Part shown: piece by piece, positions 26,324 through 35,240 of the stretch
Layout of the letters: every line of letters begins with the position of its first letter
How positions within the stretch are numbered: the stretch's first letter is position 1
DNA from: JACKOB01 sp024234575
GTDB taxonomy: Bacteria > Pseudomonadota > Gammaproteobacteria > Pseudomonadales > Oleiphilaceae
Length of the DNA stretch: 64,000 bases
NCBI GenBank assembly: GCA_051208035.1
Contig: JBPJFZ010000003.1
Span: 248,001 to 312,000, forward strand
Direction: 5' to 3'
Notes under the pieces: generated by a model
What the model was told of the DNA's origin: nothing
The model's input: only the letters and a program-made list of their open reading frames with translations
The model's database searches: none
Translations under genes and position numbers: made by a program

Positions 26324-26349
26324 ATTAGCTCCCAATACCGTTAAACTAT

Positions 26350-26586
26350 TCATGGGCAAAGAGGAGGCGGGCTCTTCTTTACTAATTTATGATGCAATTC
26401 CCGCAGTTTTTCTTCGCATTCTGCACTATCGACAGCGCTGTTAATGGCGGCATGAAAATGCGCATCAAGTAACTTATTCTGATTTTTAGATTCATCCTGT
26501 TCTGTGTCTGCTTTTGTTGCAGCATTGGATTGTTCTTGCAGAGATCTTTGCAGCGTTTTCGTAGTAGCAGCGGCTAAAATTTTCAT
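26350..26586 (-). CDS. Small hypothetical protein downstream of the NHL gene
   Basis: I do not recognise this 78-residue, polar and probably soluble protein. It starts MKILAAATTKTLQRSLQEQ, is rich in Lys, Glu and Ala, and looks mostly helical, with a Pro-rich C-terminal end (KKSPPPLCP). It begins 16 bases after the stop of the NHL-repeat gene on the same strand, so it is likely the last gene of that operon. The frame is open further upstream, but those codons overlap the NHL gene and have no start signal. The ribosome-binding site (AGGTC) is weak. Confidence 0.5.
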   Translation of the reverse strand: MKILAAATTKTLQRSLQEQSNAATKADTEQDESKNQNKLLDAHFHAAINSAVDSAECEEKLRELHHKLVKKSPPPLCP

Positions 26587-26602
26587 TGTGTTGACCTGTT
26601 GA

Positions 26603-28609
26603 CTAGATGAGGCTATATACGTGCACCTGGTTAGTGGCACAGTCTGGTATAAATATCTGATCTTCACTGGCGTGTAGCAGATAGGGCATCCAAAGCTCGC
26701 CCGAACCAGGCAGAGCACCCAGACCAGAGAATGATGTGAGAAACTCACCATCATGGCTGAAGACTTTAATAGCGCGATTGACCAGATCGTTAATTATCAG
26801 CCCCTTATCTGTTAAGTGAATACTGGTCGGTAATAGAAAATTGCTGCTATCCGTGCCATAGCCTTGTTGACCAAATTGGAATAGATACTCACCGTCTGTG
26901 TTAAATACCTGCACCCGGTTATTCATTTGGTCTGTCACATAAAGCCGGTGTTGTTTATCAATAGTCACATCAGACGGCGTTAGAAACTGACCGTTGTCCT
27001 TGCCGGTTTCACCAAAGGTTTTAACAAAGCCAATGATCCCGTTTTTGCTTATTCGCCAGTGCGATATCCTGTTATTTCCCGAGTCTGCAATGTAGATATC
27101 ACCGGTGGCATCATGAATGGCGATACCCTGCGGTTTATTGAGTTGCCAGGGCAGGTTGCCGAGGCCGCCGAAGTACGCCATATGCATGTAGTCGTCAATA
27201 AACGGATTGTATTGCAGAACGCTGACATAGCCCGTGAGGTAATTCGTGACCATGAAGATCGCCGAGCCCGGATCAATCTGCCCGGGAATCGCTACCGACG
27301 GGTGTAGCGCATCAATACCCAGCATGCCAGGCAACATAGGAAGCAGGGTGTCGTTGTTCAGGTTACGGCTAGCACTGTTAAGGGGTGTTTTCTTTATCTG
27401 ATGGTTGCCGCCGTCCAGCATCCAGACTTCTTTGGTAGTGGTACTGGGAAGTTGCCAAATAGCGCTGGTGAACTCGACATACTTGTCCCAGGTTTGGCTC
27501 CAGAAGTTGTGGCTGATGTTTAGCCAGTCCACGGGGTTAAACCAGTTCATGCCGCTGAATTGGCTCGGCAAAGACGGCTTATTGGCGATGTCGATTTTTT
27601 GTGCAATCGTTTCTGTCAGGCTGCAAGAAACAAAATACAGTTCATTTTGGTTATCTCGCGGGTTACCGAAACTGACTACCGGAAAGCTAGGCAGGGCAGA
27701 GTCTACATATCTGTTTACCTGGGCCAAAATGGGCTCAGATACGAGCACTTGGTGCGGATGCGTCGGATCAGCAATGACTTGAATTGGCGCAAAGCATTCG
27801 CCTAGTGGTGGTAATGGTTCGCCATCCTTTGTATAACGGTTAACGTGATTGGCGCTACCTCCGGGAACATAAAGTGTCTGCCTGATCACAGAGACATCGC
27901 GACTCAGCTCCAGCCCTTCTATTTCTGGCGTGCCGGTAGCCTTAAACGGGATGCCATTACCCTTAATATCGCATCTGACAATATTGTAAAAGCCGGTATT
28001 GGCAATATAGAGATAGCCGTTTTCATCAGTGCTGATGCCTTGGGGCCAGAGTAGGCCGGGGTCAGTGGCACCGGTAATTGTCTGTATGTCGTCAAGGAAT
28101 TCACCAGCGTCTGAAAAAATAGCAATTCTGCCGCCGCCTTCACTGTTGACATAAAACTCATCGGCAACGCAAAGCTTGTTCTTCACAAAGGCCAGACCAT
28201 TCGGACCTTGTAGCTGCTTGTCTGTGGCCAGACCCTCACTGCCAAAGGTGTTGAGGACTTGAATATTCAGATCTTTGTCGTACGCAAGCACCTGGATGCG
28301 CTTGTTGGCCAGATCAGAAACGTACAGCCAATTCTCATGAGGGTGGTGCGCAAATCGAAAGGGCATGTTGAATTGGCCTGGTCCAGTACCTGGGCCACCA
28401 AACACGGTTAATACTTTTTGTAGTTGAGCGTCTGCGACAACAACACGATTGTTACCCGTATCCGCAATCCAGATTCGTTTATACTTGTCAGCACAGATTC
28501 CCACTGGCGAGTTAAACGTAAATTCGGGATGGTCAGAGAGCCTAAAAGGTAAGCTTAAAGGGACAGATGTTGCTGATTTACCAAGACTGAATTGATAGTT
28601 AACGTTCAT
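26603..28609 (-). CDS. NHL-repeat beta-propeller protein
   Basis: A 668-residue protein made largely of NHL-type repeats, each reading roughly PxGIxxDxxGxIYIADxxNNRIxxF. Clear copies include GICADKYKRIWIADTGNNRV near the N-terminus, GIAIHDATGDIYIADSGNNRI near 490, and DVTIDKQHRLYVTDQMNNRVQVF near 540. They should form one or two six-bladed propellers separated by a less regular central region (about 330-470). There is no signal peptide, which is notable because its upstream neighbour is a secreted binding protein. NHL propellers bind proteins, RNA or peptidoglycan fragments; no enzymatic residues are evident. It is probably in one operon with the genes on both sides. Confidence 0.8.
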   Translation of the reverse strand: MNVNYQFSLGKSATSVPLSLPFRLSDHPEFTFNSPVGICADKYKRIWIADTGNNRVVVADAQLQKVLTVFGGPGTGPGQFNMPFRFAHHPHENWLYVSDLANKRIQVLAYDKDLNIQVLNTFGSEGLATDKQLQGPNGLAFVKNKLCVADEFYVNSEGGGRIAIFSDAGEFLDDIQTITGATDPGLLWPQGISTDENGYLYIANTGFYNIVRCDIKGNGIPFKATGTPEIEGLELSRDVSVIRQTLYVPGGSANHVNRYTKDGEPLPPLGECFAPIQVIADPTHPHQVLVSEPILAQVNRYVDSALPSFPVVSFGNPRDNQNELYFVSCSLTETIAQKIDIANKPSLPSQFSGMNWFNPVDWLNISHNFWSQTWDKYVEFTSAIWQLPSTTTKEVWMLDGGNHQIKKTPLNSASRNLNNDTLLPMLPGMLGIDALHPSVAIPGQIDPGSAIFMVTNYLTGYVSVLQYNPFIDDYMHMAYFGGLGNLPWQLNKPQGIAIHDATGDIYIADSGNNRISHWRISKNGIIGFVKTFGETGKDNGQFLTPSDVTIDKQHRLYVTDQMNNRVQVFNTDGEYLFQFGQQGYGTDSSNFLLPTSIHLTDKGLIINDLVNRAIKVFSHDGEFLTSFSGLGALPGSGELWMPYLLHASEDQIFIPDCATNQVHVYSLI

Positions 28610-28673
28610 CTTATGGATCGGTTTCCTGAATTTTTGTTATTTATTACGCAGCGGCAGGGGGGGGCATAATGGG

Positions 28674-29414
28674 CTACTTTAGTGGCCATAATCCTTCTGC
28701 GACTATATCGGCATAAGCGTTTTCCAGATCTTGCAGAAGCTGTTCGGCATTTTTATGTTTCTTTGACACCACGAAACGCGCTTCTAACGCTGAAATTCTG
28801 TGTTTTTTTAAATTAGGAATATCGATTTCGGCGAGTTGTTTTTGCATGGGGCCGGTATAGTTCAGTAGATAGGCGCATCGTTTGTATTTCAGCATATTCA
28901 CGGCTTGTTCGTGGGTAAATGCCCGGCATTCGATGACTTTGTTCTCTGGGGTGTGTATAAAACTGGCCCAGCCACCGTAGCTGAAACCATGGACGGTGAT
29001 CACTTTTTTTCCGGCCAGGTCCTCTTTGGATTTAATCGGAGGAAGGTCGTCCAGCCAATAAGAGTTTAGCTCGATTGTGGCAACGGTAGACTTACCAACT
29101 AATGTTGTCCCTGCAAACTCGGGAAGGGTGGATAGCCCAATCCATAGGTCGAGTTGTCCGCGAGCCAGAGAGTCTGCCATGCGTTTTGTCGGAAACGAAT
29201 AGCTCTTCCACTGGTAACCGGCACGCGGAATGACCAGCGCCGCCAGCTCAATCAGCATCCCTTCTGCCTGGCCCTGCTTGTTGGTTGAAAAGACCGGCGG
29301 GAATTCAATATACCCTAGCGAAATGGTGTTGCGTTTCTCAATCGTCGCGTCATCGGCTGATAACGGCAAAGTGAAAAAAATACAGACCAGAAGTAGCTGA
29401 AAACGAAAAGCCAT
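28674..29414 (-). CDS. Periplasmic solute-binding protein, family 3 (no transporter partner)
   Basis: A 246-residue secreted protein with the fold of amino-acid-type binding proteins (SBP_bac_3). The start ATG 29414 gives a good signal peptide (MAFRFQLLLVCIFFTLPLSA, cleavage before DDAT) and follows GAGG at nine bases; an in-frame start 36 bases upstream would hide the signal. The mature part begins with the usual ISLGYIEFPPVFSTNKQGQAEGMLIEL. No ABC permease or ATPase is nearby, so it probably acts as a sensor or as an orphan family member, as is common in marine gammaproteobacteria. It leads a probable operon with the NHL protein, 64 bases downstream. Confidence 0.82.
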   Translation of the reverse strand: MAFRFQLLLVCIFFTLPLSADDATIEKRNTISLGYIEFPPVFSTNKQGQAEGMLIELAALVIPRAGYQWKSYSFPTKRMADSLARGQLDLWIGLSTLPEFAGTTLVGKSTVATIELNSYWLDDLPPIKSKEDLAGKKVITVHGFSYGGWASFIHTPENKVIECRAFTHEQAVNMLKYKRCAYLLNYTGPMQKQLAEIDIPNLKKHRISALEARFVVSKKHKNAEQLLQDLENAYADIVAEGLWPLK

Positions 29415-29725
29415 TAGGTTTGGCCTCAGAGCAGTGCCTTGTTTTCCCAAGACTCGTAGTTAGTAACTAATGCTTGTGTGAGTTCGAAACGTAGAACAGA
29501 CGCCAAAAATCAAGGGCAGAGAGTGATTCTGCGGCATTCCATATACCAAAGTCTAATGATAGACATTAACGTGCACTTTGCCATTAATTTAATCGATATT
29601 ATTTTTTATAGAATGAAAGCCTCTTTGTATTTTTTATTGTTTAAATCCGCTTTTCGAACCTGTGTTTCTCTTAAACCCATCTATAATTACATGCCTGATG
29701 CGGGATAATTTTGGAGGTATTGAGC
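29415..29725 (+). other. Divergent intergenic region before the HDOD gene
   Basis: About 310 bases separate the divergent binding-protein and HDOD genes. The stretch 29565-29660 is AT-rich and probably holds the HDOD promoter, but I cannot pick clear -35/-10 boxes. I see no dyad or small gene. Confidence 0.35.
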
Positions 29726-30586
29726 GTGCAGACCACTATTGATGAAAAGCTGTCCCAAGACATCCTCCGGGGCATTGTTATTCCGCCTTGCCCACAAATT
29801 GTCGCGGATATTCAAATAGAGTCGGCGATGCCAGACGTGGACATAAACGTCATCGCGGGGTTAATTAATCGCGATGCCGGTATTGCTGGCAGTGTTCTTA
29901 AGGCCGTTAATTCTCCGTTTTTTGGGTTGTCTGGTAAGGTAAAGTCGGTACCTCATGCGGTCAGTTTGTTGGGGCTGAGCAGTGTCATCAATATTGTCAC
30001 AGCGTTATCGTTAAAGAAGGTGCTTTCTGACGAAAATGTCACAGCGATGAATCGGTTTTGGGATACCGCTACCGATGTTGCTAATACGGCGACCATAGTC
30101 AGCAAATATCTAAAAATGGGTGCCTCGGATGAAGCATATTCTATCGGGCTGTTTCACGACTGCGGCATTCCGTTAATGATGCTTAAATTTAGCGACTATA
30201 TGAAGGTAATTGAAGAAGCCTACGCCTCTGCGGACCAGCGCATTATTGATATCGAAAACGCCCATTACAAAACAGACCACACGGTTCTGGGCTTTTATAC
30301 TGCCAAAGCCTGGCAAATATCTGAACATATCTGTGAGGTCATCTCGATCCATCATTGCAGCAATAATGTATTCGAGACAAATCGAGGCGTAAAAACACCG
30401 AAAAAAGATTTACTGGCGGTACTTAAAATTGCAGAGCATGTGAGCGCCGCCTATCGAACCTTGGGTGGGTGTCATGTTGATCATGAATGGGAGCAAATAA
30501 AAGAAAACGTGCTCGATTACACCAGCCTGACCGACGAAGACATCATGAATCTCATTGACGAGTGCAAAGAGCATGGGATTTGTTAG
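29726..30586 (+). CDS. HDOD domain protein
   Basis: A 286-residue protein consisting of one HDOD domain, an HD-like fold that usually lacks hydrolase activity and serves in signalling. Typical blocks are PPCPQIVADIQ, INRDAGIAGSVLKAVNSPFFGL (about 48-75) and GLFHDCGIPLMM (about 140-151), where HD remains. Related proteins act in motility, c-di-GMP and stress signalling. I prefer the GTG at 29726, eight bases after GGAGG; TTG codons at 29711 and 29720 are in frame but badly placed. It is monocistronic and convergent with the TonB receptor gene. Its partner is not evident. Confidence 0.85.
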   Translation: MQTTIDEKLSQDILRGIVIPPCPQIVADIQIESAMPDVDINVIAGLINRDAGIAGSVLKAVNSPFFGLSGKVKSVPHAVSLLGLSSVINIVTALSLKKVLSDENVTAMNRFWDTATDVANTATIVSKYLKMGASDEAYSIGLFHDCGIPLMMLKFSDYMKVIEEAYASADQRIIDIENAHYKTDHTVLGFYTAKAWQISEHICEVISIHHCSNNVFETNRGVKTPKKDLLAVLKIAEHVSAAYRTLGGCHVDHEWEQIKENVLDYTSLTDEDIMNLIDECKEHGIC

Positions 30587-30628
30587 TCATGGATCAACTG
30601 GTTGCGCGCTAAAACGGCTCAGGTGTGA

Positions 30629-32752
30629 CTAGAACGTATACGATACCTCTCCATAAACACTTCTACCAGCCATCGGGAAGTCACCGGGTATGGATGCCAC
30701 AGGGCCGGGGCTAGGTTCATAGATTGCCTCATCAAACAGGTTGCGCACAGACAGCGCGATTTCCAGCGTTTTCCACACTGCTTTTTTGCGTAGGGTTAAA
30801 TCAACAGTGGTGTAGTCATCAAGAGCGGTGCGGACATCGCCTGCCACACGCTCTTGCTCGCCGACCCAGTTAACCTGGGTATTTAATTTCCAGGTGGGGA
30901 TGAACTCCCATTCACTGCGGCCATAAACCTGGTGGTTGGGGGCGTCGCCGACGTCTGTGTTGGTGTTGTCATCTTCGGATTTTTGGTAGGCATAATTAGC
31001 TAGTAAGCGAAGGCTTTCTATAGGCTTATAATCTACTTCTACTTCCGAGCCATAACCCGTTCTCTCGCCAATATTCTGCGCCTGCTTTGTGCCAGCGCCG
31101 CTTTCTGCGAAGGTAATATAATCTTCAATCTGATAATAGAATAGATTTGCAGTGTATTTCAGGTTGGCGGAAATAGTTTGCGAAAATGCGAATTCGTAGG
31201 TATCGATTGTTTCTGGATCAAGCTCAGGATTACCCAATGAAACGGGGTTGCTGGTTGCATAAAGTTCTGCGATGGACGGGGCTCGAAAGGCCCTGCCATA
31301 AAGCAGTTTGGTTGTTATGTTATCGGTTGTTGCCCATACCAAAGCAAGTCTTGGATTCGTGGTATTGCCAAAGTCTGAATAATCATCGTAACGAACACCG
31401 GCAGTTAGCTGCCAGTTCTCGGCGAGTTGCCACTCATCTTGTGCAAAAAAGTAAACGCTGGTGCGGTCTTTTTCTGGCAGCCAAACTTCAGCGGTATCGC
31501 TAACATTCTCTATGCCTGGACGGGGCGAAAAGTCTGGATAAAAATTCTTTGTTTCGGTGACCTCATATATATCCCCCCAATACCCACCGGTGCCGACTCT
31601 AACCAGATGGCCACTGAAACCCCGATAGATGGCACTGAAATCGGCACGGGCATTTTCTTCTTTATAGCTGGGGTTGCCTATAAAAGCGTCTGGGTAAGCG
31701 CCACCAAAGGCACCATGAGGGAAAATCCAATTGTTTTCTTCGACTTGCTGAGTATTTTGATAGTAACTGATTCGGCCTTCAATGCCCCAGTTAGGTGTAA
31801 GATCTTTTCGGGTATAGGTGTAGTCTGCATTGATGCGGTCACTAGAATACCGGCCGTTTGGGTCGAGTGACTGTGCTATGCCGGGACCAGTACCAATGTT
31901 GGTTCTACCTTGGTAGCCAGCACGAAAGCGCGAGTTTTTGTAGGTGACATCAAGTCGAGACTCAATCATATCGTTCATTGTATTGACTGGGCCAGGTGCT
32001 AAAGAGGCATTGGTCATAAACGCTTGATCGAAAGCAGTTTGCGCATCTTGATCAATTTTTTCACGCCAGCCATCGGTGGTTTCATATTCGAAGGTAAAAC
32101 CAATATCAAACTCACCATAACTGCCACCGTGCTCTAGCCAGCCAGCTTGCGTATCAAAGCTACCTGCACGCATACCGGTGACGGTGCCGTTGATGTCTTT
32201 GCGGGTCTTGGTAACAATATTAATTACCCCGGCAAACGCATCGGCCCCATGCATGGCAGAGCCGGGACCACGAATTACCTCAATACGGCTGATTGATTTT
32301 ACTGGCATTCCTGCCCAGGCATTGTTTCTGTTACCGAGCACTAAACCGGTGATTGGTACGCCGTTAACTAAAACCAGTGTTTGAGCATTATAAGTAGAAG
32401 TAATGCCACGGATATTGTACTTAGGGAAAAAAGCTTGATCCGACCGACCCACATGCAGCCCAGGCACTGTCTCTAAAATTTCGTCGAGATCTGTTGCCCC
32501 CATCGCCAGAATATCGGCTTCGGTGATGACCGTTGCTACCGCAGCTGCTTTGTCTAGCGGGGTTTCCGTGCCGGTGGCAAGGCTGGTGACACGAATCTGC
32601 GCGAGTTGCTCTGGGTCTATCTCCCACAGGCTGTCCTCACTACCAAACGTAGCGTCATCGGCTATCAGGTTGCCTGCGCAGAGAGAAATAGTAAGCGCGA
32701 GTAAGGTGCGCTCAATCGGCCTTGATCTTTGCGCTGCAATTGCCTTGCCCAT
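30629..32752 (-). CDS. TonB-dependent outer-membrane receptor
   Basis: A 707-residue TonB-dependent receptor with signal peptide, plug domain and 22-strand barrel. The plug is clear: TVIRGPG-like EVIRGPGSAMHGADAFAGVIN near residue 180 and PGLHVGRSDQAFFPKYNIRG near 120. The C-terminus ends in aromatic Phe (YGEVSYTF), as outer-membrane barrels need. The start ATG 32752 gives a typical signal (LLALTISLCAGNLIA); an in-frame start 123 bases upstream does not. The EIDPEQLAQIRVTSLATG stretch before the plug is typical of receptors found beside YfiR and hybrid kinases. It faces a REC-kinase-REC gene across 338 bases, so the receptor may feed that signalling block. The ligand is unknown. Confidence 0.9.
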   Translation of the reverse strand: MGKAIAAQRSRPIERTLLALTISLCAGNLIADDATFGSEDSLWEIDPEQLAQIRVTSLATGTETPLDKAAAVATVITEADILAMGATDLDEILETVPGLHVGRSDQAFFPKYNIRGITSTYNAQTLVLVNGVPITGLVLGNRNNAWAGMPVKSISRIEVIRGPGSAMHGADAFAGVINIVTKTRKDINGTVTGMRAGSFDTQAGWLEHGGSYGEFDIGFTFEYETTDGWREKIDQDAQTAFDQAFMTNASLAPGPVNTMNDMIESRLDVTYKNSRFRAGYQGRTNIGTGPGIAQSLDPNGRYSSDRINADYTYTRKDLTPNWGIEGRISYYQNTQQVEENNWIFPHGAFGGAYPDAFIGNPSYKEENARADFSAIYRGFSGHLVRVGTGGYWGDIYEVTETKNFYPDFSPRPGIENVSDTAEVWLPEKDRTSVYFFAQDEWQLAENWQLTAGVRYDDYSDFGNTTNPRLALVWATTDNITTKLLYGRAFRAPSIAELYATSNPVSLGNPELDPETIDTYEFAFSQTISANLKYTANLFYYQIEDYITFAESGAGTKQAQNIGERTGYGSEVEVDYKPIESLRLLANYAYQKSEDDNTNTDVGDAPNHQVYGRSEWEFIPTWKLNTQVNWVGEQERVAGDVRTALDDYTTVDLTLRKKAVWKTLEIALSVRNLFDEAIYEPSPGPVASIPGDFPMAGRSVYGEVSYTF

Positions 32753-33090
32753 GTTAGATTTGCCCTCTAAACCAGCATCAGGAATGATCAACTTGATTGT
32801 GCTTGCCGGTAAGGTATTCCTGATTTTTGTTTTTATTTGTCTGTTTAGTGTAATAGAAGTTGCTGATAGTGCCACTTCGCTGAAGCGGTGAGCGCTCTGC
32901 TGATCGCCGAACGAGCTTGATTGTCAGGTATGTAGGTTGTGGTTACGCACCATACAGGGGCTTTTTTAGGGGGCAATGGCATTTAAAAAACTATAGCGCT
33001 TTATTCTGCGAATGGGGTTCGCACCCAGCTCTTTTTAAGGCTACACTAAGGGCACTAACGAGCCGAATTTCTCAAGCAAGAATTCACCTT
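32753..33090 (+). other. Divergent region between TonB receptor and REC-kinase-REC
   Basis: This 338-base region must hold both divergent promoters. A near-perfect dyad CCACTTC-GCT-GAAGCGG lies at 32872-32888 with one mismatch. The plus-strand frame is open back to 32917 but has no start signal there. I see nothing else. Confidence 0.35.
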
Positions 33091-35106
33091 ATGGTTACTG
33101 AAAAACTTAGCCCTCTTCGTGTGCTTTTTATTGATGATTCTCACGATGATGTATTTTTAATACTTAAAGAATTGCAGCGTGGCGGCTACGCAGTGTTGCA
33201 TCATCGGGTTGATTGCGCCGCCGGACTGCGTCGTACGCTCGAACATGAATCATGGGATATTATTATCACCGACTACTTCATGCCGGGCTTTTCGGTAGAA
33301 GAGGCGTTGGAGATCTATCACGACTATGCGGTAGATTTGCCGGTTATTTTAATGTCTGGTGCGTTGGGCGAAGAAAACGCGGTGGCAGTGATGAAAGCCG
33401 GTGTGCATGACTTCGTGATGAAAGACCAAATGGCGCGGCTGGTGCCGGTAGTAAAACGAGAGCTCGAAGAAGCCAGCATACGAGAAGCAAAACGCAAAGC
33501 AGAGCAGGCCAATGTTGCCAAGAGCCTGTTTTTGGCCAATATGAGCCACGAAATACGTACCCCCATGAGCGGCGTAATCGGCATGGCGGCCTTGCTTGCA
33601 GAAACCTCTTTAACCCCAGAGCAGCGTGAGTATGTCACGGCGATTCAATCGTCCGGTGATGCGCTTCTGGGTATCGTCAACGATATTCTTGATATCTCAA
33701 AGATAGAAGCAGGCAAGCTCGAACTTGATCCGGTAACTTTCGATCTGCGAGAACTTGTCGCCGAAACGATCGATGTCCTTAATATCAAGGCACTGAATAA
33801 AGAAGTGCCGCTGTTTTACCGAATTGACCACGATATACCTTCGATGCTGGTGGGTGACCCTATTCGTATTCGCCAGGTCTTGATGAATCTCCTATCAAAT
33901 GCCATCAAGTTCACTTCAAGCGGTCATATCCAGCTGGCCGTGCATTTGCGACAAGCCAATCAGCAGGAAGTCAGCCTGCAGTTTAGTATCAGTGACACCG
34001 GGATTGGTATTGCACAAAACAAGCTGGCACATATTTTTGACGACTACACCCAAGCGGATCGTTCTACCAGCCGCGAGTACGGCGGCACCGGCTTGGGGTT
34101 GAGTATTTGCATGCGCCTGGCCAAACTGATGGGCGGCACGGTATCGCTGGAGAGTCGAGAAGGCGAAGGATCGACCTTTCAGTTTAATGTTGTGCTGAAT
34201 GTTGCCGAAAGTATCAGCGAGACGGTGCCCCGCAGGCTCGATGAAAAAGACCGGATTGAAGCCAGTGTGTTGCTCTATCATGAAGAAACATCCAGTGGCA
34301 CTATATTAGAAAACCTGCTGCACCGGCGCATAGTTGGTGTTGATTTGGCTTTATCAATCGATGAATTAAAAGCGAAGTTGCAACAAGCTTCCGATGGCAC
34401 CCCATACGATATTGTCTGCTTTGAAGATCTCCAGGCAGCGCAGACGATCAAAGAGCATATTGCCGGGTTGGCTGACCCGGATAGTTGCGCCATTTTATAT
34501 GTTGCCCCGTTTTCTAATCGGGGGGATATACCCCATTGTGAGCGGGAGATGTTTAACGGGTATTTAAGTCACCCGTTGCATGAGTCGGCACTGGATACGG
34601 TGCTGGCCGGTCTGTTTGAGCCATCCTCGGGTAACGCGTACCGGTTGATTACACGTTTTGATCGCAGTGGTCGCACGCGATCTTCCTCGCGGCATTCAGT
34701 TGGTAAAGGTCTGAAGGTGTTGCTGGTCGAAGACAATCAGGTCAATCAAAAAGTTGCTTCCCATATGTTGCAAAAGATGGGGTGTGATGTCTGTAATGTG
34801 AATAATGGTCAGGAAGCTATTCAGGCTTATCAGGAACAGCAGTTTGATCTTATCTTAATGGATTGTGAAATGCCGGTGATGAACGGCTATGATGCGACGG
34901 TTGCATTGCGCCAGCTGGATGAAGCTGCAGAACGGCATTCGCCCATTATTGCCTTAAGCGCTAGCGCCATGGATAGTGACAAGCAGCGTTGCCTTAACGC
35001 CGGTATGGATGGTTTTTTAATGAAGCCAATCGATAAAGAGTCATTGCAGAGCATTATTGAGAATATCCGCAAGCAAGATATCCCCTCATCACAGGCTGTG
35101 GGGTAG
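33091..35106 (+). CDS. REC-histidine kinase-REC hybrid signalling protein
   Basis: A soluble 671-residue hybrid kinase with a receiver at each end. The first receiver (about 9-125) has phosphorylation site Asp61 in IITDYFMPG and ends with DFVMKDQMARLVPVV. The kinase has NMSHEIRTPMSG with His153, and an ATPase domain with GTGLGLSI. The C-terminal receiver has Asp591 (LILMDCEMPVMNG). A region of about 110 residues before it (roughly 415-530) looks like a degenerate receiver without a clear acceptor. No membrane helix is present, so it must take its signal from another protein. Its first receiver is the same subtype as that of the REC-GGDEF-EAL protein encoded convergently, which suggests one shared relay. 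Confidence 0.87.
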   Translation: MVTEKLSPLRVLFIDDSHDDVFLILKELQRGGYAVLHHRVDCAAGLRRTLEHESWDIIITDYFMPGFSVEEALEIYHDYAVDLPVILMSGALGEENAVAVMKAGVHDFVMKDQMARLVPVVKRELEEASIREAKRKAEQANVAKSLFLANMSHEIRTPMSGVIGMAALLAETSLTPEQREYVTAIQSSGDALLGIVNDILDISKIEAGKLELDPVTFDLRELVAETIDVLNIKALNKEVPLFYRIDHDIPSMLVGDPIRIRQVLMNLLSNAIKFTSSGHIQLAVHLRQANQQEVSLQFSISDTGIGIAQNKLAHIFDDYTQADRSTSREYGGTGLGLSICMRLAKLMGGTVSLESREGEGSTFQFNVVLNVAESISETVPRRLDEKDRIEASVLLYHEETSSGTILENLLHRRIVGVDLALSIDELKAKLQQASDGTPYDIVCFEDLQAAQTIKEHIAGLADPDSCAILYVAPFSNRGDIPHCEREMFNGYLSHPLHESALDTVLAGLFEPSSGNAYRLITRFDRSGRTRSSSRHSVGKGLKVLLVEDNQVNQKVASHMLQKMGCDVCNVNNGQEAIQAYQEQQFDLILMDCEMPVMNGYDATVALRQLDEAAERHSPIIALSASAMDSDKQRCLNAGMDGFLMKPIDKESLQSIIENIRKQDIPSSQAVG

Positions 35107-35114
35107 GAATAGCA

Positions 35115-35171
35115 GGCACACCCCGATGACCTCCACAATAGAGTTCATTGCAGCCCGTTATAGGGTGTGCC
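35115..35171. repeat. Perfect inverted repeat between convergent signalling genes
   Basis: GGCACACCC (35115-35123) and GGGTGTGCC (35163-35171) form a perfect nine-base stem around a 39-base loop, lying between the convergent REC-kinase-REC and REC-GGDEF-EAL genes. There is no T tract. It may aid termination in both directions. Confidence 0.4.
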
Positions 35172-35240
35172 GCGCGCACCTTTTCAAATAACTTATGACC
35201 ACTGATAACTATCGCTATCGACGCCAAATGGCATAGGTGG

